Shown: positions 19,261 through 30,926 of the stretch, piece after piece
Numbering within the stretch: the stretch's first letter is position 1
Layout: each line of letters starts with the position of its first letter
Assembly (NCBI RefSeq): GCF_030867145.1
Contig: NC_134417.1
Span: forward strand, 11,509,577-11,573,576
Origin: Opisthocomus hoazin
Taxonomy: Eukaryota > Chordata > Aves > Opisthocomiformes > Opisthocomidae
DNA: 64,000 nucleotides
Reading direction: 5' to 3'
Notes under the pieces: model-generated
What the model was told of the DNA's origin: nothing
Databases searched by the model: none
What the model saw: the letters and a program-made list of their open reading frames with translations, nothing else
Translations under genes and position numbers: made by a program

Positions 19261-22200
19261 GGAGTGACAGCAGGTCACGCTGGAGTCAGGCACATTATGG
19301 TTTGTGAAAATATTAAATTATTTGGTAAGGATACACTATTTTAATATTTATTTTAACCAAAATCCCTCTGAAATTGTTGCTACTTCAGATGCAGCAAATT
19401 AGATGAAAAATATATTTTAATTCCTGTATTATCTTACAGCTACTGCCAATTTACTGAAGTTTTGATAGGTGGTTTAAGTAAAGCCATTATAGAAGAAGTG
19501 GGTTTATTGTTCAACAAATAATTAGTCCACATACTTGGAATTTTATCAAAGGTGTTGCACTAAATAACAGCTGCTAATGCTTGTGGCGTGTCTTTAGTGT
19601 GCACAGGTCATAGTGCTTTAAATCACAAACATTTTATTGTTTCACAAACAATGCCATTTACGTCACGGAGAAGCCAAGAGACACACTTGGAGCGGACTGC
19701 TGAGAAGACTGGAAATAATGAGCTCGTCCTCTGACCCCATTTTGATGAATCTTTGACCCAAAAAGCGCTTAGTGCTTGATCCGTGGGTAAGGCTGATGAT
19801 CCTGGGCCTTCAAGGAGGCTGCACATTGTGTGCAGTAAACCGTAGAATCGCTGGTGTCCACATCAGGCTCACAAAACTGTCGTGGTTTCAGTATTCACTG
19901 CAACGCACCAGACATCTGTTAGAAAGGAGGGTTCCTTGCTGTCAGCCGCAGGATTCTCAGAGCGTAGAACATAGTGCAGGAAGTGTGTGCCTGGCCTTTG
20001 TGTTGGAGTTAAATGAGCCTAGCCTTTCTCCCTGCAGTTCTTCTGGGGACGTGGGGAAGCTTCTGGGCCTCACCATTGACCTTCTCACTTTTTGAGGAAA
20101 ATCGCTGTGGACTAACTAGTAACACTACTAAATGATGAGGTTGTAATTTTCCGTGGTTACAGCAGCTTTACAGAACCAAATCTAATCTTACTCTGTCAAT
20201 AGCCAACTGCAAACCTTCACTACCTTTTGTAGAGTTAGTATCAAGTCCCTCAGCCTGATTCTGCCAAAGAGTGTGTCCAGGCAGTTCTAGATAACAGTTC
20301 TCACAGTATCATTTGTCAGACCAAGGTTTTGACTTACACAAGATCAGAAGACAGAACAGTCATCGCCTGATTGCCAAGTCATGGCTTCAGTGGGAGAGCA
20401 CAGGGAAAGAAAACTGTTAGTAAATCTTTCAAATGTTAAAATATTTTAACTAGTTTCACCCTCAGTTTCATTCTCCACTTATTAAAGTTCATTTATAAAC
20501 AGAAGAAAAAAAAAGCCTTACCCACTGATAAAAAATGTTTTACAAAATACTTTCTTTATAGTAAATAACAGAATAAATTGGAAAGAAGCCTGGATTCTGT
20601 AAATGTGTACACTGACTGTGAAAACTGCCAGTCTTTATATACAGTCTCAGGAAAGACAGAGGTTTTATTATTGCCTGTCACACAGAACCAAGTCCATAAC
20701 AAATTAACACATATGACACGAGTCCTGCAATGTGCATATCTGGGGCCTAAACGATACAGAATATTTTTCTGGGGTTTTTTTTGTCCTTATGTTTAGAGAG
20801 CTAGTTTTGCATTTCAAGTTGCTGCCTATTTTAAGTCTCTGGTTTTGGGGGATTATTAGTTTTTTAATATTTTAGAAGTCTCATGTCTATCTGCTTGGTT
20901 CCTTCTGAACTTCTGGCCTCTTTAAGGTGTTTCAAATTTGAAGCCTAAATATTGAGATGCTAATAACATCTGATGCTTTGACAGCAGTACAGTGTGTTGT
21001 ATTGTTAAATGTATCTTGACTTCTGTGTTTCTTAGTGCAGTTCGTAACTTCTTTGCTTACAGTTAGCTGGAGTGGCCTGCAGCTGCGCCACTGAAGACTG
21101 TGAGATTTTTTTAGCCTTGACACCAGTGTGAGCCTGGCTGTGCTCTAACCTAGAGGCTATGCAGCTGGTTTTTACCATACTTAGCTGGCTATGATAACAT
21201 CGTATTAGTCAGAACAATGAGGAGGCAGAAGCAAAGCTAAAATTGAAGCTTTAAGGATCTGACTCATTCCGTTTCTGGCACAAAGAGGTGCAAATTGCAC
21301 TTTCGGAGTTTGCAGCGCACCTAGCAAACCTCAGTTACAGCGTACCCCACGTGCACTGTGCTACGACAAGGCCTGCTCACTGCCTCAGCGCATACCCGTC
21401 GGACTTGCATGTCGCTGCTTCTCACTGCTGATTTAATGCTGGTAGCAGCTTCTTCTAGGGTGTTAGCTGAAAGAAGGCTTTGTGTTGTTGCAATTGGCCT
21501 TACCGGTTTTGCAGTCTTTGCTCACTGCCACCCAGAGAGAACAGCTTGTAGAAACAGTATCCTGATAACCTGCACTCGGACAATAACTCGACAGACGTAG
21601 CACCCTCATCCTCTCTGTCCTTACCTGTTGATACTGATAACTGGAATACTAGTAACTGCAATACCACTTGTGGTGGTAATAAGCAGCATATTGCCTACTG
21701 TTTTTTTTTCTCAGAAATAACAATAAACCTGCTTCTCAGATGTGTTCCATCAACCAGAATAATTTTATGACCCCAATTCCATATAATTATATCCAAAAAA
21801 AGCCCAAAGCTGGCAAGTGCTGGAGTCTTGCTGAAAGCATGCTGCAGCCCCTTTCAAGTCACAAGCCCTGTCTAAGAAGTATCAACAAAATGTAATGCGT
21901 TGTAGTAATCCAAGTCAGATTCAGCATCTACTGTGCGTGGAGATAGCAACGAGGTATGCTCAGCATGAGGAACCAGCAAAAGGAAATTAATTCTGCAAAT
22001 CTGTGGTGGCTAGGGCAAAGGAGGAGCTTTCGAGGGCAAGTCAGAGAAGATGGTACACGTTTTAGCCAGTGCCTTCGTCATTACAAAAAATATTTTGGTG
22101 CAGATACCCCTGCTTGCTGAATGCTGTTTTCTACACAGCATACCAGCTTGCAGCTGGTAGTGGACATGAACAAAGCAAGGCGTGCTCCACCTAACTTTTT

Positions 22201-22339
22201 AGGACTTTCACAGACATCTGCTTTGGGGGAAAGGCTGTTGTCATTCTAAGGCTTGGAACCAAAATTTGGATTAAAAATATGGAGGTTTTGTGGTTGTTTC
22301 ACCCACATTTTCCAGGCCACTTATGTTTTTCATCCACAG
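19261..22339. other. No gene seen
   Basis: AT-rich DNA with no recognised repeats. Open frames are under 110 codons and show no motif. Confidence 0.5.
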
Positions 22340-22412
22340 TTAAAATTCGCTGTGTACATTTGAGATTCTTGAAAGTGACAAAGAGAGTCCCAGGAATGAA
22401 TTTTCATTAAAG
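22340..22412 (+). other. Candidate non-coding exon
   Basis: Preceded by TTTTTCATCCACAG (acceptor with pyrimidine tract) and followed by AAAG|GTGAGTTA (strong donor). All three frames contain a stop, so if transcribed it would be UTR or lncRNA. Splice-like pairs arise by chance in tens of kilobases, hence low confidence. Confidence 0.28.
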
Positions 22413-23435
22413 GTGAGTTAATTTTTCAGTGATATTGTTATTTATATATGTATTTGTTTCTGCAGCACTTAAAAGATGCTCTCTTGAACCTCCCTGGACA
22501 AATGGAAGGTCATAGTACTCCATAAAAACAGCAATGATCCAGTCTGAGATGCAGAATTAAGTAATAAGCAGTGAGAATGGGTAGTGCTGATGTAGAAGAA
22601 GGTATGCTTGCTCAATCACACCTTTCATCTTGCTCATCTATACTTACCTTACTGCGTGCCATGACCTTGTAAGAATCACTCAACTTATTTCCCATGGGCT
22701 ATTCTTTTCCCTATTCCTTCTCACACTACTTTTAATATTCTGTTATTTAAGAGGATTTACTTCTAAAATATTTTTATGCATTTTGAAACAGGTTTGAAGG
22801 CTTGTCTTTGAGCTGTTTAAGCTGGCTGAAGGGACAGGTGAGGTGAACTATATGCAATTAAATAGTTTATATCATTCGTGCTGTAAGAAAAATACCAAAA
22901 GCTATTTTTTTTTCTATTTTACCTGGGTGCAAGAGGGATTTTTATAAATTTTTCAGAGAGGAATCCTAGAAAGCATATTGGGAACCCAAAGAATATTGAC
23001 AGAGTGACAGAATGTCCTCCCCAAATAACAGAAAAAAATTGGACAATGAGTGTTTATGTTCCCTTTTCTGTGAAAGAGAATCAGAGCAGCTCAACAGTGT
23101 GCAATATGCTATAGGCTACTAACAGGTATTCTCCTTAACACTAATTAATTAGGAGAATTACATTGTGAGTAAGAGGATCTCCGCTTTGTTACTTTTCCTG
23201 TTTCTATAACGTTTCAGATAACCACAGTAAATCTATGGTAGCTGTGAATATATTGTATTTATTACAATGTTTGTATCTCTTGCTATTACTATTTTGATTG
23301 AGTCGATGGTGGCATAAAAACATTGTAAATGCCTGGAGAAAGACTTACATTCTAAATACGTAAAGACATGCCAGACATTTTGGTTTTTAAAGTAACTATT
23401 TTAGCTGCTCTAACTTCTTTTGCTGCTTCTTTTAG

Positions 23436-23513
23436 AATGATCAGTACTTTAAGAACACAGAGAAGGCAACAGAAGCATGAACAAATTCAGTTTCAACAGA
23501 GACAGAATACAGG
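23436..23513 (+). other. Candidate exon with open Gln-rich frame
   Basis: Preceded by CTTTTGCTGCTTCTTTTAG (excellent acceptor) and followed by ACAGG|GTAGGT. The 78-nt segment is open in one frame, which begins MISTLRTQRRQQ and is rich in Gln, Arg and Lys. I do not recognise the peptide. It ends with two bases of a codon and does not continue openly into the next candidate at 33945, so the coding reading is doubtful. It could be an exon of an unknown transcript. Confidence 0.3.
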
Positions 23514-24837
23514 GTAGGTTAACTTTTTTGATAGTACAATCAAATTACATCATATTCCTTTAATTATCAGGTATTGATAGGCAAAAGTGTACTGTTGAAA
23601 TGGATATTATTTCTTTTTTTAAATTCATGTTTTCCACATAAAAGCCTGGATATTCTTTACATGAAACTCTCAACAATAAAGGGATGAATGTAAGACTACA
23701 GTCTGTGTGGCACCAAAAGAATAAAACTATAGCCAGTAGCCTAAACTTAAAAGGAATGAGAATATAACAGATTATTCTGGAAAATGGACTTTTATGTTTA
23801 AACTCTGCAGGACATATTTGGAAATTTCTCTTTATATTCTTCAGTGAATCTTCTCCCTAAGATTTGATGACATATATGTGCTTAAATATTGCCTTAGTAG
23901 GTTCAAATTTACCAAATTTTCCTACTTCTGAACTATTTTTAGTTCATCATTCTCATAATTTAAGTTCACTGTGTTCCTATACTGGTATTGTGAAACGTCT
24001 CCAAATGACACTCCTAAATTCCAGAATAGTTTATCAATACAAAACCAAAGTACTTTTGAATGTGTCCCATCTTCTTTTTACCTATAGTTAACAACATTCT
24101 TTCTCATGAATCTGCATAAAACAGGGACACAGACTAGAAAGCATTCAGCATCAATTCCCACGCTTCCACCTTGATCCAGTTCTGTCCCATTGAAACCAGC
24201 AGTACCCTTTTGCTTCAGTGGAAGAGAGCCCAGTATTTTAGCAGGAATTATACATAATTTTCTGGCATCATGTACTTTGGTCTCTGGTAGTTATTAAAAT
24301 CTAAGAACAGTAAGAAATCAGCAAGTCTCCTTCCAGGCATCTAGGTTTCCTTTGTTCTTAGTCGTGATGAGGATCATTGTGGTCCTCAGCAAGAGGAACT
24401 GAAAAATCAGAGATCAGGAGTTTAGATCATAAATAACAGAACATTCTGGGTACACATATAATAGTCCTGAGGGGAAAGATGTCATCAGGATGTAAGTAAA
24501 TAAGGAACTTTTGCACATGTGCACATTGTAACATGGTGGTTGTATCAGTTCTGTATTGCAACAAGACATTGTTCCTGCTCCTGTTGTTCCTATATCATAC
24601 AGGTGGCAGAGAAGCCTGCAGACATATTGCAAATGTGGATAGTTTTTCAGAATAGAATTAGATTCAGTTAGCTTTATGACATTACAAAAAGTTTAGAAAT
24701 ACCTTATCTGAATGACAGTGTGACCTATTGACATGTGATGCCTTCCTAGCATCTCACATTGTAATTCACATTTTTTCTTGCTTGAAATCTCTCCCATATT
24801 AGGATTACAGTTAGAATTAGGCCAGAATCAGATCTGT
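23514..24837. other. No gene seen
   Basis: AT-rich; no recognised repeat or domain. Confidence 0.5.
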
Positions 24838-25036
24838 TCATAGAATCGTAGAATGGTTTGGGTTGGAAGAGACCTTAAAGATCATCTAGTTCCAACCCCC
24901 TGCCCTGGGCAGGGACACCTTCCCCTAGACCAGGTTGCTCAAAGCCGCATCCAACCTGGCCTTGAATCCTTCCAGGGAGGGGGCAGCCACAGCTTCTTTG
25001 GGCAACCTGTGCCAGTGCCTCACCACCCTCACAGTT
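24838..25036 (-). mobile_element. CR1 LINE 3' fragment, minus orientation
   Basis: The plus strand begins TCATAGAATCGTAGAATGG and continues GTTTGGGTTGGAAGAGACC, the reverse complement of the CR1 3' end, then runs on through the typical CR1 3' region (GACACCTTCCCCTAGACCAG). The match fades after about 25036. Severely 5'-truncated, as most bird CR1 copies are. Confidence 0.9.
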
Positions 25037-25121
25037 CGTACAGTGCTATTTGGGATGAAATTCAGTTTCCTAAATGGAGGCTTCCAGTGCCTTTTAAAAC
25101 ACCCTGTGTTGCCTAAGACTT

Positions 25122-25175
25122 ATGGGACTGTCATATGTGATGGGGCTGTCAGATATGATGGGGCTGTCAGAATAA
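25122..25175. repeat. Three 18-bp tandem units
   Basis: Three imperfect copies of ATGGGGCTGTCAGATATG start at 25122, 25140 and 25158, with a few substitutions. A small minisatellite-like expansion next to the CR1 fragment. Confidence 0.85.
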
Positions 25176-28100
25176 GGAGACCCTTACTCTTCTGGAGCAC
25201 AAAGTGGCTGAAAGGTAGGACACTCTGTAGGTTCATGTTTCTAGATAGGTGAAATCCCCTCCCTATGGTCAGCAAGCAGACCGTGTAGAGTCAGTACTGT
25301 CACAGCTACCACCACTGTTGAAAGGGGAGCTCCTTCTCATGTCGCATAGCAGCATCACTGACTGCAGGAAGAACCACATAGTCTCCTTAGATACAGACAC
25401 TTCACCATGATACTGGCTAAGCAGTTAGTGAATACTAGGTCTTGAATGTCAGATTGGCCTGCCCCTCTAGAGAGGGTGAAGTTTCCTTCTGCTGGGAGCG
25501 TGTTCTTTTTGATTTGCATTACCAGACCACTTCAGCAGCTAAATAGTTAAGTATTATAAAAGTTTTTATTTCCACAGTGACCAAACATCACTTTCAGATT
25601 TTCAGTTATTCAGATTATGAAAAATTTTCAAACATGTTTAGTCAAAATTAGTATGGAGTTTTGAAAGTCAACAGACGTAACGATTATAAAAGATAGTATA
25701 AAACAGGTTAGAGTGGTAATCTGATTTTAATTTCCTTTAAATCATTCTCAGTTCATTTATCAGTATAATGCCCATTAATAGTGCCTGAAACAATACAACT
25801 AACATATCATGGGTTTATTATTTTGCATAAGTCCCAAACTGAAAAAGCTTTACTTCTACAGACAGTCTAATTAAAAACTCCAAATGAAATCTCTGATGCT
25901 TTTAAAATGAAGCTTTAGCTTCGTGTATAAACATTGCTGATGCTCAAACATGTTTCATTTCCTATCAAATTCAGTGTTAACATTTTTTAAGCTTTTGTAA
26001 TACTGGAAAATCTGCAAGATGAAGACTGAAGACTTCTGTTCTATACCAGGAAACTCCTTCAACTATGGCAGAGGGCTACAGAAAATTTCCTAGAAGAATA
26101 GGAATATTCCTAGAAAAAAAATCCTAGAATATCCTAGAAAAGTATCAGTGTGGCATTGAGTGATACACAATCTAGATGTTACAAGATGTCCTGGAATTGT
26201 TGTGGTGAAGCCCATGAGATGTTAGAGAAATTACTAATTTAGGGTAAATCCGTCTCTTGGTGTCTGCCAGGATGGTCCTAGTGCTGCTCTTGGTTGCTTT
26301 GGTAGTTGAATAGTCTACCAAATGAGGACAGCATCTCAGAAATCCTATTTCTTCAGCCAGATGAGTAAAACCTGTGGGCCTTTGTTTCACTACTTCTTAC
26401 TACTAAGCTAATATAGTCACACTTGTGTAAAGCCAGTCCAATCTAAATAAGAGCAACAGACAGCAATTTCATCCAGCAGATAGACAAAATCATGTTTCCA
26501 TCCCAGTGTCTCAGCTCTCAAGTTTCCAGTGAAAATCCCAGGGAAGCTCTAATATGCTACGTCAAAGAAGGCTCTGCCATCCCAGACCATGCATTTAATC
26601 TTGCAATTTTTTAAAGAAAAAAAAAAATTTAAAGAGTGACACATATATGATAGGTGAAAATACTCTATGAATTTGTAACCAGACAGGTAGTATAAGGATA
26701 TGTAGCATGTGAAAGTTTTGCTGTAATACGATAATGCTGTCTGTATTGAATCAGTTTGTATTGTTCACAGAAGATTCACTGCAGTAAGACACATCGATTT
26801 TGATCATTCCCTGTTAAAGATCCTTCTGATTTTGCAGATTAGCTCCTAATAGCCATCTTACATGTAAGCACAGAACTGCGGTTCCTGTTAAATGCCATCT
26901 AAGGAACACTGCAGACAGCACGGAGCTGCTGCCCACGCTGGGCATGAAGCCATGCTTGAATGTGTTGTGGGTAAAGACTTGCGTGAACAGGCCCCATGAC
27001 TCCGTAACAAGAGCTGTGAAAATTCATAAACTGAAATTTTACAGAATGTCTGCACACTGACCTAAATCAGCATGCAGATCCAGACTGCAGATAAGACCCT
27101 TAAGCTACTGTTTATTTTTGCCCTACATAGGAAATGACCAACTGATAGACGAATGACTAAGCCAAGCATTAGTTATTAATGCACATATAAAGTTGTCTTT
27201 CTAGGGCCCCTGACAACCACAGGAGACAGTGGTTTAATTTTACTATGTCTATTCTGCATATTCTAGCAAAAACAATAGCAGTTTTCTGCTTACTTCTTGC
27301 ACACTTTCAGTGAGTTCATCCTTCTACACAGTAAAAGTGAGACAGAGTGCCTACTATATACATATATATAATTTATGGCTGAAGTAGCTAAATGCTCCAC
27401 TTGCTAAACAGATTATACTAGGAGACCAGAAGGCTGATTGTGACAATGCAGTGCATTTTAAAAATAGCTCCAGACGCCAGTATTGACATTGTGGAACTGC
27501 TGCTAAATGACTGCACAGAGCCGCAGCGAAACAGGCTGGCCGGTGTGGAGTAGTTTGAAGCTTTGGAGCCATAACTCTGAAGTGATGCATTAGTGGTAAC
27601 AGGTTGACAGGAAGAGGTGACTCTTGCCTCCTGTGAGGGAAGCTTTAGTCACTGGCCACTGCTTTCTCTTTTGCTTAAATAAAAGAAAAAATGTTAATTG
27701 TTGGGGTCGATGTAGTTTGAGAGTTAGCTTGACTAGGCCGCTTAAGCAAAACAGATAGCATAACTGAACGGGCCACTGGAAAGGGCAGCTAAGAATAGCA
27801 ATTGAGAAAGTTCTGATAGTGCACATGGTGTGGGTTAGCAAAAACAAGATGTGTTCAAGGACGTGGAGGCGGTCTGTTGCTATTGGCGTTAGTGCATAGT
27901 TACCAATCATAAGGGAATGTGAGGTGCATGAACAGCACGTGATTTATGTCTGTAGCCTATCCGAATAAGCGTGCTCGCGTGTGCAGATATGAAAAATGTA
28001 TATAACCACGCAAGCAGAGCAATAAGTCGAATTGACTGTGCATTGCATCAATGTGTGAGAGTCATTCCTGTCCCTGCATGGATGCTGAAACTCGGCAGTT

Positions 28101-28374
28101 AATGTTTCTCTTTTTGTGAAAAGAAAGTACACGTGCAATGTCTGTCCCTGATACATTCATCAAAATAAACTTGCTATGCTCTGTGTTTTTCCCAAAACAT
28201 TTTACAGCATGTGTAGGTCATTTTAAAGCATGCTTATCTCTTCTCCACGTGCTCGAATGCCACAGGTATCTATGTAGACTGCATGTCACTGGCTTGAACC
28301 GTGCAGACTCAGTGAGGAGATGCTGACTGTGCCTCATCCATGTAATGTCTGTATTCAGAAGTATTCTTGAAGAA
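25176..28374. other. No gene seen
   Basis: AT-rich DNA. Contains the TCCTAGAA cluster listed separately and an alternating TATA run near 27355. Open frames are short and show no recognised motif. Confidence 0.5.
26087..26139. repeat. Cluster of four TCCTAGAA motifs
   Basis: TTCCTAGAA, a TTCN3GAA palindrome of the STAT/GAS type, occurs at 26087 and 26107. TCCTAGAA recurs at 26122 and 26132. It may be a degenerate short tandem repeat; binding-site function is speculation. Confidence 0.5.
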
Positions 28375-28493
28375 GATGGACGGGGCTCTGAGCAACTGGA
28401 TCCACCTGAAGATGGCCCTGCTCATTGCAGGGGCATTGGACTAGATGACCATTAAAGGTCCCTTCCAACCCAAACTATTCTGTGATTCTATGA
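28375..28493 (+). mobile_element. CR1 LINE 3' end, plus orientation
   Basis: Contains GGACTAGATGACC, GGTCCCTTCCAACCCAAAC and ends TTCTGTGATTCTATGA, the diagnostic bird CR1 3' terminus. Only about 120 bp remain. Confidence 0.92.
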
Positions 28494-30013
28494 AGATAAC
28501 TGTAGGTGAATTCTGTAAAATCTAGCAACAAAAGTTTTGTCAAATCAGAAACTATACATAGTACCTGTGGTTATGACTTACTGTCTAACAACCAACCACA
28601 GGCTGGTTGTAGATGTAATAAAAATTAGGCCACTGTGTTCTCAGAAGCAGCCATATTAGCTTGGAAACCTCCTTGTCTGTGGTAAGCCTATGGCTAACAG
28701 TTGAGCAACAACTAGCCGTGACCAAAATGAAAGCTTGCATCAAGTTATTTAATAACATTTGAAAACAGTACTTATGCTCTGAAGTTACCTAACTGCTTTG
28801 GAAATGCTTAAACTTTAGTATTTGCGTACATATGTACTTTCTTAGCTGATGATCACACGGAAAAAGCTGAGACTCCTCAGATCATTTACAGTATCCTCCT
28901 TGCCTCTGAAATATCTTTTTTTGAGTGCTCATCTGTCTTCTCAAGTATTAAATTCAGTTCTTCTCAGTAATGTGTGCTTTGGTTAAATGCAGGGATCATC
29001 TATTGAAGATGCCTGAAAATCAAACACAAAATAAATTGCAAGTTATCTCAAAGAAACACAGCGTTTAACACTGCATTTAAAAGATGCGGCATTTAAATAA
29101 AATTAAGGAAATATCAGAGGTTGGGGAGGCATTGAAATATCAGAAATACAGGACCTTGAGACAGCTAAACTTCAGTGGAGGACCGGAGCTTACAAGAGAA
29201 TAGTTTCAAACATTTTGTGCACATAACATTTATATTTACATGTTTCTTATATGTGGGGCATTTTTAAGTTGGTAAATAAAGCCAAGTGCTAGTGACAGTG
29301 TCTTTAAATGAAAAATTGTATCCTGCTGACAGAAATTTTATCTCAAACACTGTTCAGAACTATCATCTATTTGGATATTTGAAAGCAAACACTCAGAGAA
29401 GATTATATCATACTAAGTGCCAGATAGATGGTATCGTGAATGTACCTTATTTTTCTGGTAATTTAGTAATTGTGAAAGAATCTAGAGTCATGGCTTTGGA
29501 GGCTGAAATATTTTAGCCATTAGAGTTATTGTATTGCAAGTTTATTTCCCTGCACTACCCATCTGCCAATTGAGGGACCATCAAGAAGGCTCAGCAAGCA
29601 GTTTATTCTCTTTTTTTTTGTTTGTTCCATGCTTTGCCCTATGAAATAGCATCAAATGAATCAATCTAGCTATCAAAAATGGTGCTTTTTATTATGAGGA
29701 TACTTTTCATTTCCATACTCTCTATATTCATCTTTCTGCTAAATGGCCATCAAAAGGAGACAGTTAAGGATATGCTTTACAGGTTCTGATATGATGTACT
29801 TTCAACCATGAAAACCAGTACATCACATGTAAAGGTTACAGTAAAATCAGCTAACAAGTGCGTGCAGAAAAAGCTCTCGTATTGTGAAAAGCTGCTAACT
29901 GTGCTTGTGGTTCTGGGGGAAAATTACATCAAGTTCACTGTACAAATTATGGTATCTTTGGGGTTTCTGTTTTTTGGTTTTTTTATAGGACTTGGGAGCT
30001 GACTTTAAAGATC
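28494..30013. other. No gene seen
   Basis: AT-rich; no recognised repeat or coding feature before the receptor relic. Confidence 0.5.
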
Positions 30014-30926
30014 ATGAATGTGTTCAGTAATTCATCAGAAGGAAAATGCTCCATATCACTGCATATAGAAAATACAGTAAAAAAACATCCCTTTGTACAG
30101 TTGATTTCATTTTTATTACTTCAGTTAGGTTTCTAATACCAAAAGTAGATTGAAAATGCTTTCAAATGAAGAAAGAAGTTCGATATTTTCTCCTGTGCCA
30201 CAGCCTCCTCTGTTGTTCCCTCTGCTGTGACCTTGGTGCCATCTGTTACACAGTACAAGTACTTGATGTGAGAACTCCACAATCTGTAATCTGGATAATC
30301 TTTGGAGTACAAGTGGCAAGTGGGAGGAGAACTTTTACTTTGATGGCACTTAACCAGTGTCTTGCTGCATATGCTGGCCTTTGCAATACTTACCACTGGT
30401 GCACTCAGTGAAACACCAAGTCATCATTTGTGCTTGGATTATAGCAAATCTTAAAGCTATTTGCCTATTCCTAATAGAAGGCATAAAAGAAAGACCAGAA
30501 GATATATTCAGAACAGAACCTCCTTGGCCAACTGTGCTTGGAGCTACTTTTGCCAGAACAGCTGGAATTGTTTTAACTGTAGTTATTATAATCATCATTG
30601 CAATTATCTACTGCCTCTTCTGCAGAGAGGGGAAACGTAGTGGTCATTTAAATAGCTCAGATATAAAGGGCAGAAAAACTATCATTATTCATGGACTGCA
30701 GATGAGTTTGCATCTTCTGCTACTTCTGATAACAGCTGTTGGAAGACACCCTGATAACACTATTTTACATTTATCAGCCTTTCTTGTTTTGTTGTTTGCA
30801 CTATGCTTTAACCCTGTGGTTTATGGTCAGCAAAACAAAGAGCTGCAAACCAAGCTGTTCAACAGGCAAAGACTTGGTGCACTTACTCACCACATGGCAA
30901 ACAGTAATAACATAGCAGCTATTTAG
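30014..30926 (+). pseudogene. Broken intronless 7TM receptor, odorant-receptor-like
   Basis: About 304 codons' worth of sequence, the size of an intronless olfactory-type receptor, spread over three frames. Segment 1 (30014-30139): MNVFSNSSEGK, an N-terminus with an N-glycosylation site, then a hydrophobic start of TM1 ending in a stop. Segment 2 (about 30166-30365): TM2-TM3, with RYFLLCHSLL and TFTLMALNQCLA, matching the MAL(D/E)RY position although the Asp/Glu-Arg-Tyr is lost. Segment 3 (about 30366-30926): ICWPLQY directly after TM3, a long Ile-rich TM5, RKTIIIHGLQMSLHLLLLL as TM6, and CFNPVVYGQQNKELQTKLF as TM7 with the NPxxY motif. The RKT...HGLQ and NPVVYG pattern recalls fish/amphibian odorant receptor 131-2-like proteins. 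At least two frame breaks make it a pseudogene unless they are assembly errors. Confidence 0.6.
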
